Shown here piece after piece: positions 8,689-17,115 of a DNA stretch of 64,000 bases; position 1 is the stretch's first letter, and each line of letters opens with the position of its first letter. The notes beneath the pieces are model-generated. The model saw only the letters and a list, made by a program, of their open reading frames with translations, made no database searches and was not told the DNA's origin. Both the position numbers and the translations under genes were made by a program. The DNA comes from Paraburkholderia bannensis NBRC 103871 (GTDB lineage: Bacteria > Pseudomonadota > Gammaproteobacteria > Burkholderiales > Burkholderiaceae): contig NZ_BAYA01000001.1 in NCBI RefSeq assembly GCF_000685015.1, positions 1 through 64,000 on the forward strand, given 5' to 3'.

Positions 8689-9528
8689 TCAGAACAGACG
8701 CAGCAGGCCGTCGAGCCCGACGAAGTTGAACGAGACGCTGGCTGCTTCGCGCACCACCGGCTTCGCGCGGAACGCGACCGACAGGCCCGCGACCGCCATC
8801 ATCTTCAGGTCGTTCGAGCCGTCGCCCATGGCGATCGCGCGGCGCGGGTCGATGCCGAGCTGCGCACAGGTTTCCTGCACGGTACGCGCCTTGACTTCGG
8901 CGTTGACGATCTCGCCGCTCACGCGGCCGGTCAGCTTGCCATCGACGATTTCAAGCGAATTCGCGCGCGTGAAGTCGAGGCCGAGCCGCGCCTTGAGGCG
9001 CTCGGTGAAGAACGTGAAGCCGCCCGACACCAGCAGCGTCTTCAGGCCAGCGGCCTTCGCGCCCGCAAGCATCTTTTCCGCGCCCGGCGACAGTTGCAGG
9101 CGCTCTTCGTAGACGCGCTCCAGCGCGCTCGCTTCGAGACCCTTGAGCAGCGCCACGCGGCGCGTGAGGCTTTCGTTGAAGTCCTTGATCTCGCCGCGCA
9201 TGGACGCTTCGGTGATCGCCGCGACTTCGGCTTTCAGGCCGCAGAAGTCGGCGATTTCGTCGATGCATTCGATCGTGATGAGCGTCGAGTCCATGTCCAT
9301 CGCGACCAGCCCGAAGCTGCCGAGCGTGCGGCCCGCTTCCACGAACGCGTAATCGAGTTGATGCGTGCCGCAGTAGACGTCGAGATCCGGACGCTGCGCC
9401 GGCGCGGCGTCCTCGATACGGATGGCGTGCTCGTCGATCGGCACGAGGCGGCTGCCGCGCGCGAGCGCGAGGAGCGGCTTGTGATGGACGGCTTGCAGCG
9501 GAGCGGGACTCTGGATGACGAGATTCAT
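8689..9528 (-). CDS. serB: Phosphoserine phosphatase SerB
   Basis: A 279-residue HAD-superfamily phosphatase that makes serine from phosphoserine, the last step of serine synthesis. The nucleophile motif DMDSTLIT lies near residues 78-85, motif II Ser/Thr in LLVSGGFTFF, and the Lys plus the acidic motif GDGSNDLKMM near residues 239-248. The N-terminal 70 residues form a degenerate ACT-like region, as in proteobacterial SerB. The frame is open for another 500 bases upstream, but the ATG at 9528 begins the conserved MNLVIQSPAPLQ sequence. Confidence 0.95.
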   Translation of the reverse strand: MNLVIQSPAPLQAVHHKPLLALARGSRLVPIDEHAIRIEDAAPAQRPDLDVYCGTHQLDYAFVEAGRTLGSFGLVAMDMDSTLITIECIDEIADFCGLKAEVAAITEASMRGEIKDFNESLTRRVALLKGLEASALERVYEERLQLSPGAEKMLAGAKAAGLKTLLVSGGFTFFTERLKARLGLDFTRANSLEIVDGKLTGRVSGEIVNAEVKARTVQETCAQLGIDPRRAIAMGDGSNDLKMMAVAGLSVAFRAKPVVREAASVSFNFVGLDGLLRLF

Positions 9529-9843
9529 GACGTGTGCGGCGTGGGGCGCCCCGGAGGCGGCGGGTTTGAGTCGGAATCGAAACAGGGCGCGAACGCGAGC
9601 AGGAAGCACCGCCAATAGCGGCAAATCTGGCCGGAACGCGCGGCGAAAACGCGAATTGTACCGTTTCGGCGTCCTCGCGCGACCGCCCGTACAGCTTACA
9701 GAGACGAAAGCGAGCTTTCGAGGCACAATGAGCGAACGTGCGGCGTCCGACGGGGGAAGGCCGCCGCGTGCCGTCAACCATACGTGTCGCGACTCGCGTC
9801 GCGCGATGCGTCGCATGCGCCAACTGGCGCCAGGGGAACCGGT
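9529..9843. other. Divergent intergenic region serB / ligD-like gene
   Basis: These 315 bases contain no convincing gene. A near-continuous dyad, CGAAAGC (9705-9711) and GCTTTCG (9714-9720), lies about 125 bases before the plus-strand gene. TACAAT, read on the minus strand at 9655-9660, is a possible serB -10 box. The region is too short to encode the ligase domain missing from the next gene. Confidence 0.4.
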
Positions 9844-11010
9844 ATGCAGGACGCTCCTTCCACCCAGACAAGTCCCACCCGAACGCCGACCGGCGCGCGG
9901 AAACAGCTTCCGGACAACGCGCCACAAGCCACGCATGAAGCGCTTCAGGCGCTCACGCTCGACGCTGCGGTGAGTGCCACGGTCACTCCGGTGCGACGCT
10001 CGCCGCGCGCCTTGAAGCAGGCTCGGGAAGTCCCTCCGGCCCCGCCAGTTCAACCGCCCCAGCCGTCTTCAGGCGCACGGGCGCGCAACGCTCGCGCGAG
10101 CACCACAGGCGAGGTCGCCGGCGTGCATATCACCAGCGCGCGTCGCATCGTCGACATGGACAGCGGCGTGCGCAAGCTCGATCTTGTGCGCTACTACGCG
10201 CGTGCGGCGCCCTGGCTGCTGCCGCATCTGCGCGATCGGCCGGTCTCGCTGCTGCGCGCACCGCAAGGCCTGAACGGCGAGCGGGTTTTCCAGCGCCATC
10301 TCGGCCGCATGCCGATTCCCGGCGTGACCCTGCATGACGAACTCGATGGCGGCCACCCGCTTATCGGCATCGATTCGCTTGAAGCGCTGATCAACGTCGC
10401 GCAGCTGGACGCGATCGAGCTTCACACCTGGAGCGCGCGTGCCGCCGATGTCGAGTCGCCCGACCGCGTCGTGTTCGACCTCGATCCGGATCTGTTGCTC
10501 GGCTGGAATCGTGTCATCGAGGCGGCGGAGCTCATGCGCGCGCTGCTCGGCGATCTGGGCCTGGAGTCGTTCTGTCAGACGAGCGGCGGCAAGGGTTTGC
10601 ACATCGTCGTGCCGCTTGTGCAGGGTGCGAGCTGGGATGACGTGAAGGCTTTCGCGCGCGCCGTGGCGCAGCGGCTTGCCTCGGGCTGGCCGACGCTGTT
10701 TACCGCCACCCAGACCAGCGAGCATCACCGCAAGAAGGTCTATGTCGATTACCTGCGCAATGTGCGCGGTGCGGGCACTGCCGTGGCCTACAGCGTGCGC
10801 GCGCGATCCGGCATGGGCGTAAGTGTGCCGATTGCGTGGGAAGAACTGGCGCAGACGACGGGCGGGGCGCACTGGACGCTGGCCAATATCGATGTCCGGC
10901 TCAAGCAGCTCAATCGCCCGAAGCGTCCGGCGCCCTGGGCGCACTACTCGGCAGTGCGCCAGTCCGTCAGCAGCGAATTGACGCTGCGTCTGGAAGAGGG
11001 CGGCGCGTGA
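9844..11010 (+). CDS. LigD-type polymerase/primase domain protein, ligase domain absent
   Basis: A 388-residue protein. Residues 1-85 are a Pro/Ala/Arg-rich linker, and residues about 88-385 form the archaeo-eukaryotic primase-like polymerase domain of bacterial LigD. Visible motifs are KLDLVRYYARAAPWLLPHL, the two catalytic aspartates in VVFDLDPD (about 211-213), SGGKGLHIVVPL (about 246-257) and KVYVDYLRN with the third acidic residue. In the PE-ligase-polymerase LigD of this group the domain is C-terminal; here there is no nuclease, ligase or Ku gene nearby. ATG 9844 is preceded by AGGGGAA. It may be a stand-alone polymerase for gap filling in end joining, or the surviving end of a ligD gene. 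Confidence 0.83.
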   Translation: MQDAPSTQTSPTRTPTGARKQLPDNAPQATHEALQALTLDAAVSATVTPVRRSPRALKQAREVPPAPPVQPPQPSSGARARNARASTTGEVAGVHITSARRIVDMDSGVRKLDLVRYYARAAPWLLPHLRDRPVSLLRAPQGLNGERVFQRHLGRMPIPGVTLHDELDGGHPLIGIDSLEALINVAQLDAIELHTWSARAADVESPDRVVFDLDPDLLLGWNRVIEAAELMRALLGDLGLESFCQTSGGKGLHIVVPLVQGASWDDVKAFARAVAQRLASGWPTLFTATQTSEHHRKKVYVDYLRNVRGAGTAVAYSVRARSGMGVSVPIAWEELAQTTGGAHWTLANIDVRLKQLNRPKRPAPWAHYSAVRQSVSSELTLRLEEGGA

Positions 11011-11216
11011 AAGTGCGGCGTGCCAGGCAGCGTGCGCGGTCTCGCGTGCCCTACAAAACACGCAGCCTGGCAAGCCGTATAAAACCTGGGCCGGGCGATG
11101 CGATCGCCCGGCGCAAGCCATCGCGCGGCGCGCTAGACTGACAGAAGAAAAATCCGCCACGTGCTGCCTCGGCTACGTCTTTCGCGGTCGCGGCAGAACC
11201 CGCCAGGAGATGACGC

Positions 11217-11771
11217 ATGCCTTGCAGCCGCACCCGCTCCCGCCGCACTCGCGCGGCGCTCGCTCATGTCGCCGTTGCCCTGTCCTGCGCGCTCGCGCTG
11301 CCGGCATTCGCCACGACGCCGATCACGGTTACGTCCAGGGCCGCCCCGGACGGGCCGATCCGCTACACGGTCAAGGTCACGTCGAAGCTCTATGGCACGG
11401 CCCAGGAGACGCGCACACTTCGCTCCGGCGACACCGACGACTTCAACTGGCGTTCCACGCCGCCAGGCGGCGCCGTGCCCACCGCGCAGAACTGCCCCGA
11501 CTACGGTTCGATGCCACTCGACGCCAACGGCGCGATGGTGCGCCAGATCCAGGTGCGCCTCGCGCCCATCGTCGCGCAGAACGGTACGGCGAATGTCCAG
11601 GTGAGCTTCCGTGCCCAGGCGCCGCGCGGCGGCAAGGCAGCGGGCGGGGCGCAGTGCCCCGAAGTCGTCGCGCATAGCGAGGTGCTGCATTTCTCGATGC
11701 CGACCAACGGCACGGCGAAGACCCTCACGCTCAGCGACGGCACGCAGTTGAGCGTATCGGCGCAACGCTAG
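11217..11771 (+). CDS. Small exported protein of unknown function
   Basis: A 184-residue protein with an Arg-rich N-terminus and a clear signal peptide, probably cut after AFA at residue 32. The mature part is polar and beta-rich, with two Cys (NCPDYG near 99 and QCPEVV near 151) that could form a disulfide in the periplasm. I recall similar exported proteins of unknown function in Burkholderia but cannot name the family with confidence. It faces fetB with 33 bases between stops and no terminator that I can see. Confidence 0.65.
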   Translation: MPCSRTRSRRTRAALAHVAVALSCALALPAFATTPITVTSRAAPDGPIRYTVKVTSKLYGTAQETRTLRSGDTDDFNWRSTPPGGAVPTAQNCPDYGSMPLDANGAMVRQIQVRLAPIVAQNGTANVQVSFRAQAPRGGKAAGGAQCPEVVAHSEVLHFSMPTNGTAKTLTLSDGTQLSVSAQR

Positions 11772-11804
11772 CGTGCAAGTAGCGGCGTCGCAGGCGCGGG
11801 CCGC

Positions 11805-12620
11805 TCAGGTTCGCGCTTTCTCGCGCTCCTTGAGTCGCGCGGCCATGAAGCAGTGGTCAGCGGAAAAGAGCCGCCGGTAGGCCAGCACCACCGCGCCCAC
11901 CGTGCCCAGCGCCGACGATGCCGCGATCAGGAACATGATCACGATTTGATAGCGCACGGCCTGCAAGGGCGACTGACCCGCCAGCACCTGGCCCGTCATC
12001 ATGCCGGGCAGACTCACCACCCCCACCACGGCCATTTGATTGAGCGTCGGGATCATGCCGGCGCGCACGGCCTCGCGCGCGGCGGGCTGGGCGGCTTCCC
12101 AGCGCGTCGCGCCAAGCGCCAGCGCGCTCTCCACGCGGTCGCGCCGCGCCGTGAGTTCCTGCATCATGCGCTCGACGCCGAGCGACACGCCCGTGAGCGT
12201 ATTGCCAAGAATCATCCCGAGGATCGGAATGGCATATTGCGGCTCGTACCATGGCCGGATGCGGATCACCGCAAACAGGCCGACCGCCGCCACGAGCCAC
12301 GCGCTCACCCAGATCGACGCGATGCTGTCGACGCGCTGGCCCACATAAGTGCGCGCGCCGCGCTGCGCGCCCGCAATGCCGGCGATCAGCGTCATCAATG
12401 CCATCAGCGGCAGCACCACATACCAGCGATCGAACGCGAACACCCAGCCAAGCACATAGCCGATCGCGAGCAACTGCACGACGGTGCGCACGGCGGCCCA
12501 TGCGAGCTTGCGTTCGAGATCGAGCTTGAGCAGCACGGACACCGCGCCGTTCACGAACACCAGTAACGCCGCGATGGCGACGTCGCCGATGCTGAGGTCT
12601 TGCAGCACGCCTGGACTCAT
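11805..12620 (-). CDS. fetB: FetB-like ABC transporter permease (UPF0014 family)
   Basis: A 271-residue integral membrane protein with about seven hydrophobic segments. The signature VVGVVSLPGMMTGQVLAG near residues 190-210 is typical of the UPF0014/FetB permeases, which with FetA export iron and protect against oxidative stress in E. coli. The start ATG at 12620 overlaps the fetA stop by 4 bases (ATGA), so the two are translationally coupled. The substrate is inferred from the family, since no iron-linked gene or Fur box is evident. Confidence 0.85.
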   Translation of the reverse strand: MSPGVLQDLSIGDVAIAALLVFVNGAVSVLLKLDLERKLAWAAVRTVVQLLAIGYVLGWVFAFDRWYVVLPLMALMTLIAGIAGAQRGARTYVGQRVDSIASIWVSAWLVAAVGLFAVIRIRPWYEPQYAIPILGMILGNTLTGVSLGVERMMQELTARRDRVESALALGATRWEAAQPAAREAVRAGMIPTLNQMAVVGVVSLPGMMTGQVLAGQSPLQAVRYQIVIMFLIAASSALGTVGAVVLAYRRLFSADHCFMAARLKEREKART

Positions 12621-13393
12621 TGCGGCGCTCCGGTCGTGGGGGCGGCGGTATCGGAGGCTGCGGCGGCTGCGGCCGCTTCGCTCAGCACGCCCGCGCGCAT
12701 CGTCAGGTGGCGCTCGCCCACGCGCTGCGCCTGGGCCGGATCGTGGGAGACCCACACCGTTGCGCGCGCGTCGCGTTCGCGCTCGAACCAGTGAGCGATC
12801 AGCGTCTCGATCGTGCGCGCCGATTCGGGATCCAGCGAAGCGGTGGGTTCGTCGAGCAGCAACGCTTCGGGATCGAGCTGGAGCACGCGTACGAGGGCGA
12901 CGATCTGCGCTTCGCCGCCCGACAGCTCGGAGGCCTCGCGCGCGAGGAACTCGCGTGTGCGCCCGGCCGCTTCAAGCAGCGAGGCCGCGCGCGCCGCGTC
13001 GAACGCGCTGCCGCGATACACGGCGAACGTCCATGGAAAACGCAGGTTGTCTTCGACCGTGCCGTCGATCAATGCGGGCCGTTGGCGCAGGTACGCAATA
13101 TGCCGCCGATACGCGGGTATCTGCGCGCGTGCGACCGCCTCGCCGTGCCACAGCAGCGTGCCGCCATCGGCGGGATCGAGCATCGCGAGCGCGCGAAGGA
13201 ACACGCTCTTGCCGGAGCCGGATGGCCCGGTAAGCACCACGCGCTGACCCGTTTGTAGCGCGAAATCTGTCGGATGTAGCAAAATCTGGCCGCGCTGGGC
13301 GTCGCGCCGCATGAGGCCCCGCGCTTCGACAAGCGGTGTGGCGACGCCAGATCGGGCGCCGTCATCGGATGATGGGTTCAGGGGGTTCTTCAT
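12617..13393 (-). CDS. fetA: FetA-like ABC transporter ATP-binding protein
   Basis: A 258-residue ABC ATPase. Walker A is GPSGSGKS near residue 57, the signature is LSGGEAQ near 158 and Walker B is ALLLDEPTASLD near 180, followed by the switch His in WVSHD. An Ala-rich tail follows the core. It pairs with the overlapping fetB permease. The gene diverges from the AsmA-family gene, with 128 bases between the starts. Confidence 0.86.
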   Translation of the reverse strand: MKNPLNPSSDDGARSGVATPLVEARGLMRRDAQRGQILLHPTDFALQTGQRVVLTGPSGSGKSVFLRALAMLDPADGGTLLWHGEAVARAQIPAYRRHIAYLRQRPALIDGTVEDNLRFPWTFAVYRGSAFDAARAASLLEAAGRTREFLAREASELSGGEAQIVALVRVLQLDPEALLLDEPTASLDPESARTIETLIAHWFERERDARATVWVSHDPAQAQRVGERHLTMRAGVLSEAAAAAAASDTAAPTTGAPQ

Positions 13394-13521
13394 TAAATGA
13401 TTGTGAACAACGCGCAGGCTTCAAGGCGAACGACAGGTCAGCCGGATGGAGGCGGGCACGCCGACTGCTGCCAATTCGTTGAATTCGTTGGCGAAACAAC
13501 CATGCATAACCCGGAGCGCGC

Positions 13522-16008
13522 ATGACGTCACCGCAACCCAAGCCCCGCGGCCCCGGCCGCACACTCGCCAGGATCATCGCATGGCTCGTGGCCGTTGTCG
13601 CCGTGCTTGTCGCGGTGCTCGTCGTGTTCATCCTTACCTTTGACTGGAACCGCGCCAAACCTTACGTGAATGAAAAGGTTTCGGAGGCGATTGGCAGGCC
13701 GTTTGCGATCGTCGGCGACCTGAAGGTGGGCTGGCGCAAGCCGCCAGGCGAAACCGGCTGGCGTGCGTGGGTGCCCTGGCCGCGCTTCTCGGCCACCCAG
13801 ATCGAAGTGGCCAATCCCGACTGGGCCAAAACGCCGAAGTTCGCGACGCTCGACGAAATCGACTTCGAGGTCGCGGTGCTGCCGCTGCTCGCGCACGACA
13901 TCGTGATTCCGGCCATCAATCTCGTGAATCCGTCCGTCGATGTCGAACGACTCACCGATGGCCGCAATAACTGGACTTTCAAGCTGCCCGCGTCGAGCGG
14001 GCCGTCGACGTGGAAGCTCGATCTGCACGACATCACGTTTTCGAACGGCAATATCGCCGTGAGCGACCAGCAGACCAAAACCGAGGTGAAAGTGACCGTG
14101 AGCCTGCTCGGCCATGGCATTCCGATCGGCCAGGTGATGGAACAGCAGGAAGCGGCGTCACGCCAGCAATCGGCGCAGGTGATCGGAAGTTCGGGCGCGA
14201 CCCGGCTCGCGCAGCAGGCGCGCAAGCAGCAGGCTTCGGAAGCGGCTGCGGCAAGCGCCGCCAGTGCGGCGAGTGGTGTTAGCGGTGCGAGCGACATCGT
14301 CGCCGCAAGCGCTGAGAACGCCGCCAGCACGCCAGCCGCCTCGCAAGGCATGAGCGCGAAGCTCGCCGCCATCGGCGCGAGTTCGGCGAGCAACGCCAAT
14401 GCGGTTTCAGGTGGCCAGACCACCGAGCCGTTCTACGCGATCGGCTGGACGGTCAAGGGCACCTACAACAAGACCGCGCTCTCGGGCGAAGGCAAGCTCG
14501 GCGGCGTGCTCGCGTTGCAGGACGCGAAGCGTCCGTTCCCGTTGCAGGCCGACGTGCGCGCGGGCGATATGCACATCGCCCTGGTCGGCACGATCACGGA
14601 TCCGGCGCACCTGGCCGCCGTCGATCTGCGCCTGTGGCTGCAAGGCCAGAGCATGGGGCATCTCTACAACCTCACGGGCGTGACGCTGCCGGATACGCCA
14701 CCTTACGCCACCGAGGGGCGCTTTGTTGGCCAGTTCCGCAAGGGCGCGAGCGTGTTCCGCTACGAAAACTTCACGGGCCGCGTGGGCGGCAGCGACATCA
14801 ACGGCACCTTCGTCTATACACAGCGCCCGACGCGCCCCTTGCTTTCTGGCACGCTGGTCTCGAACCTGCTGCAATTCTCCGATCTCGCGCCGATCATAGG
14901 TGCGGACAGCAAGGCAAGCAAGGCCAAACGTGGCGATACCGTTAGCCAGCCCAGCGCGCGCGTGATCCCGGTCGAGCCGTTCAAGACCGACCGCTGGAAC
15001 GCCATCGACGCCGACGTGAAGTTCACCGGCAAGCGCATCATCAAGCAGGGCAGCCTGCCGATCCAGGATCTCTATACGCACGTCATCATGACCGACGGCG
15101 TGCTCGTGCTCGATCCGCTGCAGTTCGGCGTCGCGGGCGGCACGCTGGCCACGCGCGTGAACCTGGACGGCAGCGCCACGCCGCTCAAGGCGCGCGGCAC
15201 GGCCGAGGCGCGCCACCTGAAGCTCAAGCAGCTGTTCCCGAGCGTCAAGTCGATGCAATCGGCGCTCGGTGAAATCAACGGCGACGCGTCGCTGACGGCG
15301 GTCGGCAACTCGCCGGCGGCGCTCGCATCGACATCGAACGGCGAGGTCAAGCTGCTCGTCACGCAAGGCACGGTCAGCCGCCTGCTGATGGAAGCGGCGG
15401 GCCTGAACGTGGCGAACGTGGTCTACGAAAAGCTGTTCGGCCAGCGCGACGTGAAGATCAACTGCGCGGCCGCCGATTTCGTGGCGACAAACGGCGTGCT
15501 CGATCCGCGCGTGTTCGCACTCGATACCGACGATGCCGTCATCGACATCACCGGCCCGATCGACCTGCGCGACGAATCGATGGACATGAAGGTGCACCCG
15601 CATACTAAGGGCTTCCGCATCTTCTCGCTGCGCTCGCCGCTCTATGTGAAGGGCACCTTCAAGGATCCGCATGTGGGCGTCGATGCGGCTGCGCTCGCGC
15701 TGCGCGGCGGCGCGATGGTCGGCCTTGGCCTCATCAACCCGTTCGCGGCGCTGATTCCGCTGATTGCGCCGAGCAACAACAAGCCGCTGCCCTGCGACCA
15801 GTTGTTTTCGCAGATGCACCAGCATCCGGTCGCACCGCCCCCGGGGCAGAAGATGCGCGCGAGCGCCTTGCCGCCGATGCCCGCGAGCGCCGCTGGCAGC
15901 GGCACGGCGGCAGCGCGTTCCTCGCGCTCGTCGCAGGCGCCTGCGAAAAATGCGAAGCCCGATGCCTCGACGCAGCCGGGCATGGAAAGTCTCTATAAGG
16001 GCAGCTAA
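13522..16008 (+). CDS. AsmA-family envelope protein
   Basis: An 828-residue protein anchored by one N-terminal membrane segment (about residues 14-36), with the rest in the periplasm. The AsmA N-terminal domain (NEKVSEAIGRPFAIVGDLKV) and the C-terminal AsmA-like domain (about 590-740) are both recognisable. AsmA-like proteins affect outer-membrane assembly and are thought to form lipid-conducting bridges. Residues about 233-293 are a low-complexity Ala/Ser stretch that interrupts the first half, and the last 70 residues are Pro/Ala/Ser-rich. GGAG at 13512-13515 supports the start. It ends at a terminator facing the next gene. Confidence 0.87.
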   Translation: MTSPQPKPRGPGRTLARIIAWLVAVVAVLVAVLVVFILTFDWNRAKPYVNEKVSEAIGRPFAIVGDLKVGWRKPPGETGWRAWVPWPRFSATQIEVANPDWAKTPKFATLDEIDFEVAVLPLLAHDIVIPAINLVNPSVDVERLTDGRNNWTFKLPASSGPSTWKLDLHDITFSNGNIAVSDQQTKTEVKVTVSLLGHGIPIGQVMEQQEAASRQQSAQVIGSSGATRLAQQARKQQASEAAAASAASAASGVSGASDIVAASAENAASTPAASQGMSAKLAAIGASSASNANAVSGGQTTEPFYAIGWTVKGTYNKTALSGEGKLGGVLALQDAKRPFPLQADVRAGDMHIALVGTITDPAHLAAVDLRLWLQGQSMGHLYNLTGVTLPDTPPYATEGRFVGQFRKGASVFRYENFTGRVGGSDINGTFVYTQRPTRPLLSGTLVSNLLQFSDLAPIIGADSKASKAKRGDTVSQPSARVIPVEPFKTDRWNAIDADVKFTGKRIIKQGSLPIQDLYTHVIMTDGVLVLDPLQFGVAGGTLATRVNLDGSATPLKARGTAEARHLKLKQLFPSVKSMQSALGEINGDASLTAVGNSPAALASTSNGEVKLLVTQGTVSRLLMEAAGLNVANVVYEKLFGQRDVKINCAAADFVATNGVLDPRVFALDTDDAVIDITGPIDLRDESMDMKVHPHTKGFRIFSLRSPLYVKGTFKDPHVGVDAAALALRGGAMVGLGLINPFAALIPLIAPSNNKPLPCDQLFSQMHQHPVAPPPGQKMRASALPPMPASAAGSGTAAARSSRSSQAPAKNAKPDASTQPGMESLYKGS

Positions 16009-16069
16009 AGGGAGCTAAGGGCAGCTGAAGCAGCGAAGGAAGCGGCCCGCAAAAGCACGCACGCAAGGA

Positions 16070-16106
16070 AAAACGCCCGGCGCGGATGAGCGTCGGGCGT
16101 TTTCAC
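16070..16106. terminator. Terminator between the asmA-family and hypothetical genes
   Basis: The stem AAAACGCCCG (16070-16079) pairs with CGGGCGTTTT (16094-16103); inside it CGC/GCG extends the stem across a G-T pair, with loop GGATGA. It serves two converging genes. Confidence 0.8.
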
Positions 16107-16117
16107 ATCGGTGGCGG

Positions 16118-16573
16118 TCAGCGCAGTTGCTGTCGCGGTGCGGGATCGCCGGTCGCGTCCTGGCGGCGTGGCGCGCGCCGGGAATTCAAGCCCTGGCGCA
16201 CTGCGCCGAACTCGGGCAGGATACGCGCGCGGGCGCGGCTGGCGAACACGAGGAAACCGAATCCGTCGGCCTCGTACCAGTAGCCGCCGTTTTCGAGCCC
16301 TTCGAGCGGCTGCTCCAGCGCATGCGCGATCGATTCGATGCAGCGTTTGCGCAATTCGGCCGTGCCGGGATAGGGCGGGTGGGCGCCGCGCACACTGCAC
16401 AGCAACACGTCGAGGCCGGGCAGCACGTGTGCGTAAAGCACCGGCTCGTCCTGCGCGCGTGCGCGTGCAATCTTGGTGTCCAGTTGGCCGAATGGCTTGA
16501 AGTGGCTCAGGACGGCGAGAAATGACTCGTCGCCATCCGTCTTGACGCGTTTACGCTTTTTCGGGAAGGACAT
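16118..16573 (-). CDS. Hypothetical protein
   Basis: A 151-residue protein without a signal peptide or membrane segment. It begins with a basic MSFPKKRKRVK stretch, has a well-formed globular middle (LYAHVLPGLDVLLCSVRG, GGYWYEADGFGFLVFASR) and ends in a disordered Arg/Gln-rich tail. I do not recognise it. ATG 16573 has AGGCGA about 10 bases before it. The protein-like middle and codon use make it likely real despite its size. Confidence 0.6.
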   Translation of the reverse strand: MSFPKKRKRVKTDGDESFLAVLSHFKPFGQLDTKIARARAQDEPVLYAHVLPGLDVLLCSVRGAHPPYPGTAELRKRCIESIAHALEQPLEGLENGGYWYEADGFGFLVFASRARARILPEFGAVRQGLNSRRAPRRQDATGDPAPRQQLR

Positions 16574-17115
16574 AAAAATTCGCCTGAAAAAGGTGGATTG
16601 CAAAACACGCAGCGTTCCCATGCGACCACTCCCGGATTGGTGCGCCGCACGTCGATCCTTCTAGCATAGGATCTGCCCGGTTCGCGAGGATGCCAGGCCG
16701 TGGGGACGGTGCCTTAATCCTCATTGCGTCAGGCAAAACGCCATGCCGGGCCGCACGTCGCGCTCATGTAAGTATCCCGGCGCTCTCTCGCTCTTTCCTT
16801 GTCTTTCTTTTGTCTCCGGTCTCAATAATAGTCCTGCACGCGCGCGCGGTGTGACGATTTCTCGGGAAAAAGCGGGGTTTTCTCGCCGCGTGGTGGGCCT
16901 TGCCACATACGTTGTCATCTCGCAATTTCGCGCAGATAATGTTTCGGCTCTGGTGCCCGCAGCGCGTGATGCGCCGCGCGGGAAATCCGCCGCGCCGACC
17001 GGGCCGGGATCGGCGATTCCACTCGGGCAGATTCTCGTGCTGATGGGTGCAGGCAGCTGCGAACCGCTGCCAGCCGGTGCGCGAGCGCCGTCCAGACCGC
17101 CACTACCAGACCGCC
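16574..17115. other. Gene-free stretch upstream of the histidine kinase
   Basis: No convincing gene in these 542 bases. A long plus-strand frame through it (from 16743) continues out of phase under the kinase and is not protein-like. The only feature I can point to is the promoter at 16912-16940. Confidence 0.5.
16912..16940 (+). promoter_or_regulatory. Predicted sigma-70 promoter of the signalling cassette
   Basis: TTGTCA at 16912-16917 and GATAAT at 16935-16940 are separated by exactly 17 bases. This would give a leader of about 170 bases before the kinase start at 17116. Confidence 0.5.

Noticed and set aside
11090..11112. GC-rich hairpin (GCCGGGCGAT/ATCGCCCGGC) as a terminator after the ligD-like gene
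   Set aside because: The loop is only 3 bases and no T-run follows, so I left it out as a terminator.
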